Positions 57,602-64,000 of a stretch of DNA of 64,000 nt are shown here, one piece after another. The position numbers were made by a program, and so were the translations under genes. Position 1 is the first letter of the stretch; the number at the start of each line of letters is the position of its first letter. This DNA comes from Arthrobacter sp. AL12 (GTDB lineage: Bacteria; Actinomycetota; Actinomycetes; Actinomycetales; Micrococcaceae), in the NCBI RefSeq assembly GCF_029960645.1, contig NZ_JASBQY010000001.1:331641-395640 (forward strand), in the 5' to 3' direction. Below the pieces are notes generated by a model. The model ran no database searches. It was not told the DNA's origin and worked only from the letters and a program-made list of their open reading frames with translations.

Positions 57602-60094
57602 CTAGACGCTCGGAGCGATCTCCGGGATGCGCGGCTTCGTGTTGCCTGCGAAGGTGAACTTGGCGTCGTCGCCTTCGCCGTCCACATCCACTACAACAAT
57701 GTCGCCCGCGTGGATTTCGCCGAAGAGGATCTTCTCGGAGAGCTGGTCCTCGATCTCGCGCTGGATGGTCCGGCGCAGCGGCCGTGCACCCATGGCGGGG
57801 TCGTAGCCGCGGGTTGCGAGCAGGATCTTGGCCGCGGGCGTGAGCTCGATGCCCATGTCCTTGTCCTTGAGGCGCTTCTCCAGCCGGCCGACGAACATGT
57901 CCACGATCTCGATGATCTCGTCCTGGGTCAGCTGCGGGAAGACCACAACGTCATCAACACGGTTCAGGAACTCGGGACGGAAGTGCTGCTTGAGCTCCTC
58001 TGTGACGCGGGCGCGCATCCGGTTGTAGCCGGTCTGCGTATCCGTGCCGGACTGGAAGCCGGTGGCAACGCTCTTGGAGATGTCCCGGGTGCCGAGGTTG
58101 GTGGTCATGATGATCACGGTGTTCTTGAAGTCCACCACGCGGCCCTGGGAGTCGGTCAGTCGGCCGTCTTCCAGGATCTGCAGCAGCGAGTTGAAGAGAT
58201 CGGCGTGTGCCTTCTCCACTTCGTCGAACAGGACCACGGAGAACGGACGACGGCGGACCTTTTCGGTCAGCTGTCCGCCCTCCTCGTAGCCCACGTAGCC
58301 CGGAGGGGCACCGAAGAGACGTGACACCGTGTGCTTCTCCGAGTACTCGGACATGTCCAGGGTGATCAGGGCGTCTTCCTCGCCGAAGAGGAATTCGGCC
58401 AGGGCCTTGGCGAGCTCGGTCTTGCCGACGCCGGTGGGGCCGGCGAAGATGAACGAACCGCCCGGACGCTTCGGGTCCTTCAGGCCTGCACGGGTGCGGC
58501 GGATCGCCTGGGACAGGGACTTGATCGCCTCGTTCTGGCCGACCACGCGCTTGTGCAGCTCGTCTTCCATCTTCAGCAGTCGCGAGGACTCTTCCTCGGT
58601 CAGCTTGAAGACCGGGATGCCGGTGGAGTTCGCCAGAACTTCAGCGATCAGGTCCTCATCAACCTCGGAGATGTCGTCCATGCCGCCGGTCTTCCACTGG
58701 CGTTCCTTCTCGGCACGCTCGGCAATGAGCTTCTGCTCCTTGTCGCGCAGCGAGGCGGCACCTTCGAAGTCCTGCGCGTCTATCGCGGATTCCTTCTCCA
58801 GCTTCATGGCGGCGATCTTCTCGTCCATGATCTTGAGCTCCGGAGGGGCCGTCATCCGGCGGATGCGCAGCCGAGCACCGGCCTCATCGATCAGGTCGAT
58901 CGCCTTGTCCGGCAGGAAGCGGTCTGAGATGTAGCGCTCGGAGAGGCTCGCCGCCGAGGCGAGGGCGCCGTCGGTGATGGTGACGCGGTGGTGCGCCTCG
59001 TACCGGTCGCGAAGGCCCTTGAGGATCTCGATCGCGTGAGCGACCGAGGGCTCCTTGACCTGGATCGGCTGGAAACGGCGTTCCAGCGCGGCGTCCTTCT
59101 CGATGTGCTTGCGGTACTCGTCCAGCGTGGTGGCGCCAATGGTCTGGAGCTCGCCGCGGGCCAGCATGGGCTTCAGGATCGAGGCCGCATCGATGGCCCC
59201 CTCGGCGGCACCGGCGCCCACCAGGGTGTGGATCTCATCGATGAAAAGGATGATGTCGCCGCGGGTGCGGATTTCCTTGAGGACCTTCTTTAGGCGCTCT
59301 TCGAAGTCACCGCGGTAGCGGGAGCCGGCCACGAGGGACCCGAGGTCCAGCGTGTACAGCTGCTTGTCCTTGATGGTCTCCGGAACGTCACCGCGGACAA
59401 TCGCCTGGGCGAGGCCTTCGACGACGGCGGTCTTGCCCACGCCGGGCTCACCGATCAGCACGGGATTGTTCTTGGTGCGGCGCGACAGGACCTGCATGAC
59501 GCGTTCCATTTCGGATTCGCGCCCGATGACGGGGTCCAGCTTGTTCTCGCGCGCAGCCTGGGTCAGGTTGCGGCCGAACTGGTCCAGGACGACGGAACCG
59601 GCGGGGGTGCCTTCGGCTTGGCCCGGGCCAACACCGGCTCCGGTGGATTCCTTGCCCTGGTAGCCCGACAGCAGCTGGATGACCTGCTGGCGGACGCGGT
59701 TAAGGTCCGCTCCGAGCTTGACCAGCACCTGGGCGGCTACACCTTCACCCTCGCGGATGAGGCCGAGCAGGATGTGCTCTGTGCCGATGTAGTTGTGTCC
59801 CAGCTGCAGGGCCTCGCGGAGCGAGAGTTCCAAGACCTTCTTGGCGCGGGGGGTGAAGGGGATGTGTCCGGACGGGGCCTGCTGGCCCTGGCCGATGATC
59901 TCCTGTACCTGCTCGCGGACGCCGTCGAGCGAAATGCTCAAGGACTCAAGGGCTTTGGCAGCAACACCTTCACCTTCATGGATCAGACCCAAGAGGATGT
60001 GTTCGGTACCAATGTAATTGTGGTTCAGCATGCGTGCCTCTTCTTGGGCAAGCACAACCACGCGACGGGCACGGTCCGTAAATCGCTCAAACAT
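57602..60094 (-). CDS. clpC: ATP-dependent Clp protease ATP-binding subunit ClpC
   Basis: 830 residues, a hexameric AAA+ unfoldase feeding ClpP. Two N-terminal Clp repeats ([20 protein letters not shown] and [20 protein letters not shown]), first ATPase [18 protein letters not shown], a UVR-type middle region ([20 protein letters not shown]), second ATPase [18 protein letters not shown] and [13 protein letters not shown] pore-type loop. GGAG lies eight bases before the ATG at 60094. Length and order are standard for actinobacterial ClpC. Confidence 0.97.
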   Translation of the reverse strand: MFERFTDRARRVVVLAQEEARMLNHNYIGTEHILLGLIHEGEGVAAKALESLSISLDGVREQVQEIIGQGQQAPSGHIPFTPRAKKVLELSLREALQLGHNYIGTEHILLGLIREGEGVAAQVLVKLGADLNRVRQQVIQLLSGYQGKESTGAGVGPGQAEGTPAGSVVLDQFGRNLTQAARENKLDPVIGRESEMERVMQVLSRRTKNNPVLIGEPGVGKTAVVEGLAQAIVRGDVPETIKDKQLYTLDLGSLVAGSRYRGDFEERLKKVLKEIRTRGDIILFIDEIHTLVGAGAAEGAIDAASILKPMLARGELQTIGATTLDEYRKHIEKDAALERRFQPIQVKEPSVAHAIEILKGLRDRYEAHHRVTITDGALASAASLSERYISDRFLPDKAIDLIDEAGARLRIRRMTAPPELKIMDEKIAAMKLEKESAIDAQDFEGAASLRDKEQKLIAERAEKERQWKTGGMDDISEVDEDLIAEVLANSTGIPVFKLTEEESSRLLKMEDELHKRVVGQNEAIKSLSQAIRRTRAGLKDPKRPGGSFIFAGPTGVGKTELAKALAEFLFGEEDALITLDMSEYSEKHTVSRLFGAPPGYVGYEEGGQLTEKVRRRPFSVVLFDEVEKAHADLFNSLLQILEDGRLTDSQGRVVDFKNTVIIMTTNLGTRDISKSVATGFQSGTDTQTGYNRMRARVTEELKQHFRPEFLNRVDDVVVFPQLTQDEIIEIVDMFVGRLEKRLKDKDMGIELTPAAKILLATRGYDPAMGARPLRRTIQREIEDQLSEKILFGEIHAGDIVVVDVDGEGDDAKFTFAGNTKPRIPEIAPSV

Positions 60095-60283
60095 TTCGCC
60101 ACACTCCTAGCTACGACGTACTTTGATGCTACGTGGCCGGGTTCAAGATTTGGGGCTTGTTCGCCACAGGGGAAACCGGGAAGGCTCCGCCGCGTCGCAT
60201 CGGGGCGCAGACGCGGGACCGCCGGAGCGCCGATCTTGTGTCACCGTTCGCTGTGGAATCCCTCGCGTACCCGCTCAGATCGG

Positions 60284-60780
60284 TCAACGGCGCACCCGAC
60301 AGCGCAAGTGAAGCACCCGGTTGGCCTGAATCACCGCGTCGGGATCCGCCAACAGGTGCTGTGCGTGGACCGACCCGAAGTAGCGCTTGCCGGACCCGAA
60401 CACGACCGGTAAGACGTCCATCCGCACCTCGTCGATCAGGCCCGCGGCAAGCACCTGGCCACCGACGTCGCCAGCGGCGACCTCGACGATGCGGTCACCC
60501 GCGAGCTCCTGCGCCTTGGCCACGCCTGCCTCGACGCCCTCGACGCCCTCGACGAAGTGAAACGGCGCCTCGGGGTCCCAGCCCTCGGGCTTCGGCCGGC
60601 GCGTCACAACGACCACATGGTCGACCCCGCTCGGAGGCTTCCCGTCCCAGCCGTCCGTCATGTCGAAAACGTGGCGGCCGACGATTGTCGCTCCGATCTG
60701 GTCCCAGTACGGCCGGGTGTAGTCGTAGGACGCCTGCGACACCTTAAGCTCGCCGAGCTGTACATGACCACCTTGCCCAC
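60284..60780 (-). pseudogene. DHFR-fold (RibD C-terminal-like) protein with internal deletion
   Basis: The GTG at 60780 opens GKVVMYSSASL, the usual start of this family. Then about 40-45 expected residues are missing, and the sequence resumes in another frame at KVSQASYDYTRPYWDQIGAT, continuing intact to IQANRVLHLRCRVRR. The join lies in GCGAGCTTAAGG. A start at 60742 would give a truncated 152-residue protein lacking the first strand and cofactor loop. Probably nonfunctional. Confidence 0.78.
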
Positions 60781-60933
60781 GGGACTCTCCCTTGTTTTGG
60801 GGTACGTCATTTTAGCGACTCTTGAGTAGCTGGCGTTTGGTGTCGGCGGTGGTGGTCGGGGCGTGGTCACGATCCGTCGCTATTGGTGCTCCGGCTGCGG
60901 GCATGTGCGGCACCGGGGCCCGCCTACGACAAA

Positions 60934-60954
60934 GCCCCCGACCCGAGCGGGGGC
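60934..60954 (-). terminator. Hairpin, probable lsr2 terminator
   Basis: GCCCCCG and CGGGGGC pair around ACCCGAG. Read on the minus strand it is followed by TTTG, about 60 bases after the lsr2 stop. Confidence 0.5.
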
Positions 60955-61012
60955 AAAGTCACCGTTATTGCGCCGCGCGCCGTGTCCACGACGCGGGGTT
61001 TTGCCTTGACGG

Positions 61013-61339
61013 CTAGGAATTCGCCTTTTGGTAGGCTTCCTGAATTTCAGCCTGGATGCGCCCGCGGCTGTTTACCGCATAGCCGTTATCACGGGCCCAT
61101 TGCCGGATCTGGGCCGAGTCCTGGTTCCGCCCGGATGAAATTTTGGTGCGTGTTGCGCGGCCGCTTGAGGTCTTGCGTGCGTGGGCTACGAACCGCTCAA
61201 CTGCAGAGCGCAGTTCTCCCGCATTTTCCGAAGACAGGTCGATTTCGTAACTGACGCCGTCGAGGCCGAACCGGACAGTCTCGTCCGCGGATCCGCCGTC
61301 CAGGTCATCAACAAGGATGATTTTTACTTTCTGTGCCAT
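61013..61339 (-). CDS. lsr2: Lsr2 nucleoid-associated xenogeneic silencer
   Basis: 108 residues. Bridges and silences AT-rich DNA in actinobacteria. The N-terminal dimerisation domain is KVKIILVDDLDGGSADETVR followed by VSYEIDLSSENAGELRSAVE. The linker has SGRATRTKISSGR. The C-terminal DNA-binding domain is IRQWARDNGYAVNSRGRIQA with the AT-hook-like RGR. A clear promoter lies upstream at 61398-61427. The ATG at 61339 follows GGAAAGAGAG. Confidence 0.96.
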   Translation of the reverse strand: MAQKVKIILVDDLDGGSADETVRFGLDGVSYEIDLSSENAGELRSAVERFVAHARKTSSGRATRTKISSGRNQDSAQIRQWARDNGYAVNSRGRIQAEIQEAYQKANS

Positions 61340-61397
61340 TAAGACTCTCTTTCCAAAAAGGATGAGTATTTAGGAAAAGCAGGATCTATCTGCTTAA

Positions 61398-61427
61398 AGT
61401 ATCCTCCGCTTTATGGCAACGAGTCAA
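61398..61427 (-). promoter_or_regulatory. Sigma-70-type promoter of lsr2
   Basis: On the minus strand TTGACT (61427-61422), 18-base spacer, GATACT (61403-61398). The AT-rich setting and about 50 nt leader suit lsr2. Confidence 0.65.
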
Positions 61428-61475
61428 AGTGAAAAAGAGTTTCCTAAGGAAAACCCAAGGTCGAATAGCCTGCTA

Positions 61476-61664
61476 TTAGTTGATGCCGTTGGAATGGCCG
61501 TCGCTGCGGAGCGTATTGGGCGGCTGGGCTTTTTCGTCAGCTTCCGCCTGGGCCCGCGCTTCGGCTTGGCGTTCGGATTTGTCCGCATTGAAAATCGATT
61601 TCATGGCGAACCAGAAAATCAGTCCGACGACCACGGAGGGAAGCAACACGGCGATGTACTCCAT
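61476..61664 (-). CDS. Small single-pass membrane protein
   Basis: 62 residues. One N-terminal helix (IAVLLPSVVVGLIFWFAMKS) and a charged, Ala/Glu/Gln-rich cytoplasmic tail (ADKSERQAEARAQAEADEKA). AAGGA lies nine bases before the ATG at 61664. The gene begins two bases after the lysS stop, so it is probably cotranslated with it. Similar short proteins follow lysS in relatives; function unknown. Confidence 0.75.
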   Translation of the reverse strand: MEYIAVLLPSVVVGLIFWFAMKSIFNADKSERQAEARAQAEADEKAQPPNTLRSDGHSNGIN

Positions 61665-61666
61665 GG

Positions 61667-63199
61667 TCAGTGTCCTTCGGGCTTCAGCAGGGGGAACAAT
61701 ATGGTCTCGCGAATGCCTGCACCGGTGAAGAGCATAACTAGCCGGTCGATGCCCAGTCCGATGCCGCCCATGGGCGGGGCGCCGTACTCCAGCGCCCGCA
61801 GGAAGTCCTCGTCCAGCTGCATGGCCTCCACGTCGCCGGCGGCGGAGCGGCGGGACTGTTCGGTGAGCCGTTCGCGCTGGATTACCGGGTCAATGAGCTC
61901 GGAGAACGCCGTGCCGCGCTCCATGCCGCCGATGATGAGGTCCCAAGCTTCGATCAGCCGGTCGTCCTCGCGGTGCTGGCGGGCCAGCGGCTGGGCGGAG
62001 GGCGGGTAGTCGTAGACGAACGTCGGGTTCAGCAGCGTGGGTTCGACGAGTTCGCCGAAGAGTTCCACCACGAGCTTTTCGGCATCCCAGTTGGCGTCGA
62101 CCTTGACCTCATGCCTGGCGGCGAGCGCCAGCAGTTCCGACGCCGGGGTCTCCGGGGTGATTTCCTGGCCCACGGTTTCGGAGAGCCCCGGATAGACCGC
62201 CATCCAGGCCCAGTCGCCGCCGAGGTTGATCTCCCCGGCCTCGGTCTGCAGCACGCGGCCCACTCCGGCGGCGTCGGCGGCGTCGAGGATGAGTTCCTTG
62301 ATCCGGTCCGCCATGACGAACTGGTCGGCCCAGGCCTCGTAGCTTTCCAGGGTGGTGAATTCCGGGCTGTGGGTGGAGTCGACGCCCTCATTGCGGAAGA
62401 CGCGGCCCATGTCGTAGACCCGGTCGATCCCGCCGACAACGGTGCGCTTGAGGTACAGCTCGGTGGCGATCCGCAGCGTCATCCTCTGGTCGAACGCGTT
62501 CATGTGGGTCTCGAACGGACGGGCCGTGGCGCCGCCGTGGACCAGTTGCAGCATCGGGGTCTCCACCTCGACGTAGCCCTGGCGGTGCAGGGTCTCGCGG
62601 ATGGAGCGGGTGATCGCGGCCCGGGTGTAGACCATTTCGCGGGCTTCGTCGCGGACAATGAGGTCCACGTAGCGCTGGCGGACCCGGGTCTCCTCGTTGA
62701 GCTCGGCGTGCAGCACCGGCAGCGGGCGCAGCGCCTTGGACGCCATCGACCAGGACCCGGCCATGACGGAGAGCTCACCGCGCCGCGAGGAGATGACCTC
62801 GCCCTTGATGAACACATGATCACCCAGGTCCACGAGGGCCTTCCAGTCCGCGAGCGCTTCCTCGCCGATGTTAGCCAGGCTCAGCATGACCTGCAGCCGG
62901 ACGGCCTTGCCGTCCGCGCCGCCCTCCTGGAGCGTGGCGAAGCAGAGCTTGCCGGTGTTGCGGATGAAGACGATGCGCCCGGTCACCCCGACGACGTCGC
63001 CGGTGGTTTCGTCGGCCTGGAGGTGCGCGTACTTCTCCCGGATCTCACCCAGTGAATGGGTACGCTCAACACCGACCGGATACGCCTCGACGCCGCGCTC
63101 GATCAGCTTGGCGCGCTTCTCCATGCGGATGCGCGTCTGCTCGCTGGCTTCATGGGAATCGGCGGCGGTATTCGGGGCGGAGGTGTTTTGGGAAGTCAC
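61667..63199 (-). CDS. lysS: Lysyl-tRNA synthetase (class II)
   Basis: About 510 residues. Charges tRNA-Lys; its substrate tRNA is encoded at 20213. The anticodon-binding OB domain comes first (VGVTGRIVFIRNTGKLCFAT), then class II motif 1 (RQRYVDLIVRDEAREMVYTR), motif 2 (FRNEGVDSTHSPEFTTLES) and motif 3 (GGIGLGIDRLVMLF). The N-terminal 45 residues are polar. The start is uncertain: GTG at 63199 or the in-frame TTG at 63208, neither with a good ribosome site. Followed at once by the small membrane protein. Confidence 0.95.
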   Translation of the reverse strand: MTSQNTSAPNTAADSHEASEQTRIRMEKRAKLIERGVEAYPVGVERTHSLGEIREKYAHLQADETTGDVVGVTGRIVFIRNTGKLCFATLQEGGADGKAVRLQVMLSLANIGEEALADWKALVDLGDHVFIKGEVISSRRGELSVMAGSWSMASKALRPLPVLHAELNEETRVRQRYVDLIVRDEAREMVYTRAAITRSIRETLHRQGYVEVETPMLQLVHGGATARPFETHMNAFDQRMTLRIATELYLKRTVVGGIDRVYDMGRVFRNEGVDSTHSPEFTTLESYEAWADQFVMADRIKELILDAADAAGVGRVLQTEAGEINLGGDWAWMAVYPGLSETVGQEITPETPASELLALAARHEVKVDANWDAEKLVVELFGELVEPTLLNPTFVYDYPPSAQPLARQHREDDRLIEAWDLIIGGMERGTAFSELIDPVIQRERLTEQSRRSAAGDVEAMQLDEDFLRALEYGAPPMGGIGLGIDRLVMLFTGAGIRETILFPLLKPEGH

Positions 63200-63325
63200 A
63201 ATCCCCAAGTTTACCGGGGATTCTCCCCCTGCCGGTCCCGCCGAGCCAGGGGCGGTTGCGGAATAGCTGGGCCGCCGGGCGCCGCACCTTTACAATCGGT
63301 GGGCGACCCTTTCGAAAGGACCCCC

Positions 63326-63952
63326 TTGGCCAAGCTCTACTTCCGCTACGGCGCGATGAACTCCGGCAAATCAACGGGTCTGCTGCAGGCCGCCTTCAAC
63401 TATGAGGAGCGCGGCCAGCGGGTCCTGCTGGCCAAACCGGATGTCGACACCAAGGGCGACGCTGACGTCGTGTCGCGCCTGGGCATGACCCGGTCGGTGG
63501 ACTTCCTGATCCCGGCCGGGGCGTCCGCCCGCGAGCTGTTCACCGCCCAGGCCCACGGGGATGACCCGGATGCCCTGCTGGAGCACGTGGACACCCAGCC
63601 GGTGGCCTGCCTGCTGGTGGACGAGGCGCAGTTCCTCGAACCGGCCCAGGTGGACGACCTTTTCCGGATCGCCGTCCTGGACAACGTTCCCGTCCTGGCC
63701 TACGGCATCCGCACGGACTTCCGCACCCGGGCGTTCCCGGGATCGCTGCGGCTGCTGGAAATCGGGCACACCCTCGAGGAACTCAAAACCATCTGCCGCT
63801 GCGGCCGCAAAGCCATCTTCAACACCCGCCGGTCCGGAGACCAGGTGGTCTTCGACGGCGACCAGGTCGCGATCGACGGCCAGGACGTCTGGTACGAGTC
63901 GCTGTGCGGCTCCTGCTACCTCGAGGTCTCCGGCGGGCGGCTGGGCGGCTAG
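63326..63952 (+). CDS. tdk: Thymidine kinase
   Basis: 208 residues of the type II family. The P-loop is RYGAMNSGKSTGLL, Walker B is CLLVDEAQFLEPAQ, the lasso and zinc ligands are ICRCGRKAIFNTR and CGSCYLE. The thymidine site is near GIRTDFRTRAFPGS. The TTG at 63326 follows AAAGGA by six bases; the frame is open 90 codons upstream over the lysS promoter region, so longer starts are rejected. Salvages thymidine to dTMP. The last 48 bases of the window hold no gene. Confidence 0.95.
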   Translation: MAKLYFRYGAMNSGKSTGLLQAAFNYEERGQRVLLAKPDVDTKGDADVVSRLGMTRSVDFLIPAGASARELFTAQAHGDDPDALLEHVDTQPVACLLVDEAQFLEPAQVDDLFRIAVLDNVPVLAYGIRTDFRTRAFPGSLRLLEIGHTLEELKTICRCGRKAIFNTRRSGDQVVFDGDQVAIDGQDVWYESLCGSCYLEVSGGRLGG

Positions 63953-64000
63953 GCTCATGGCCGGCCCCGGCGCCCCACGAACCCCAGCGCCCGGAACCCT

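Overview
The window is a high-GC, gene-dense stretch of an actinobacterial chromosome, most likely Arthrobacter, Pseudarthrobacter or a close relative in the Micrococcaceae. The evidence is the strong G/C bias at third codon positions, the many GTG and TTG starts, mycothiol-type arsenate reductases, Lsr2, a short actinobacterial ArgA-like acetyltransferase, a DesA3-like desaturase with its ferredoxin reductase, and ClpC next to LysS and Lsr2. The genus is an inference; there is no rRNA in the window.

Layout. 1-2.2 kb: a four-carbon acid sugar kinase cut by the left edge, divergent from a FadR-type GntR regulator across a 23-bp palindrome. 2.3-7.5 kb: a CsoR/CstR-like sensor, an SGNH hydrolase, dodecin, a decayed aldo/keto reductase, two small membrane or stress proteins, a PrmC-like methyltransferase and a lactonase-fold protein. 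7.5-11.1 kb: a large secreted GH13 amylase with a LacI-type operator, bracketed by three copies of a 79-bp nested-palindrome repeat. 11.1-20.2 kb: a PHP phosphoesterase, a MarR regulator and an overlapping operon of two RND permeases separated by a very short lipoprotein. 20.2-25.4 kb: tRNA-Lys, a candidate structured small RNA, and an arsenic group (two ArsC-like proteins, an ArsR-phosphatase fusion, an aquaglyceroporin) followed by a PhoU-like/Pit pair. 25.5-29.8 kb: the pstSCAB operon with a PHO box. 29.9-37.4 kb: a FUSC protein, RadA, and a copper group (SHOCT protein, multicopper oxidase, CsoR-type box, CopB ATPase, methyltransferase). 37.4-40.1 kb: a patch of decayed genes around a TetR/oxidoreductase pair. 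40.3-43.9 kb: a fatty acid desaturase and ferredoxin reductase divergent from a PucR-like regulator. 44-51.9 kb: a soluble Ser/Thr kinase-GAF protein, release factor 3, DisA, MutY and envelope proteins. 51.9-54.2 kb: dhaKLM. 54.4-64 kb: acetyltransferase, S9 peptidase, ClpC, a deleted DHFR-fold gene, Lsr2, LysS and thymidine kinase.

How the genes fit together. Several units make coherent systems: arsenate reduction with efflux of arsenite through a channel; high-affinity (Pst) and low-affinity (Pit) phosphate uptake; copper oxidation and export; and PTS-dependent dihydroxyacetone phosphorylation. The most unusual unit is the RND operon at 13.4-20.1 kb. Its first permease has lost acidic residues that the second keeps in transmembrane helix 4, and the only adaptor-like protein is a 151-residue lipoprotein resembling just the last domain of a membrane fusion protein. 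The other strong candidate for something undescribed is a roughly 90-nt structured RNA at 21261-21350 whose predicted transcription start falls on the first base of its closing helix. Two palindromic repeat families (79 bp and 64 bp) and several microdeletion or frameshift pseudogenes are also recorded. No CRISPR array, prophage or intact insertion sequence was seen.
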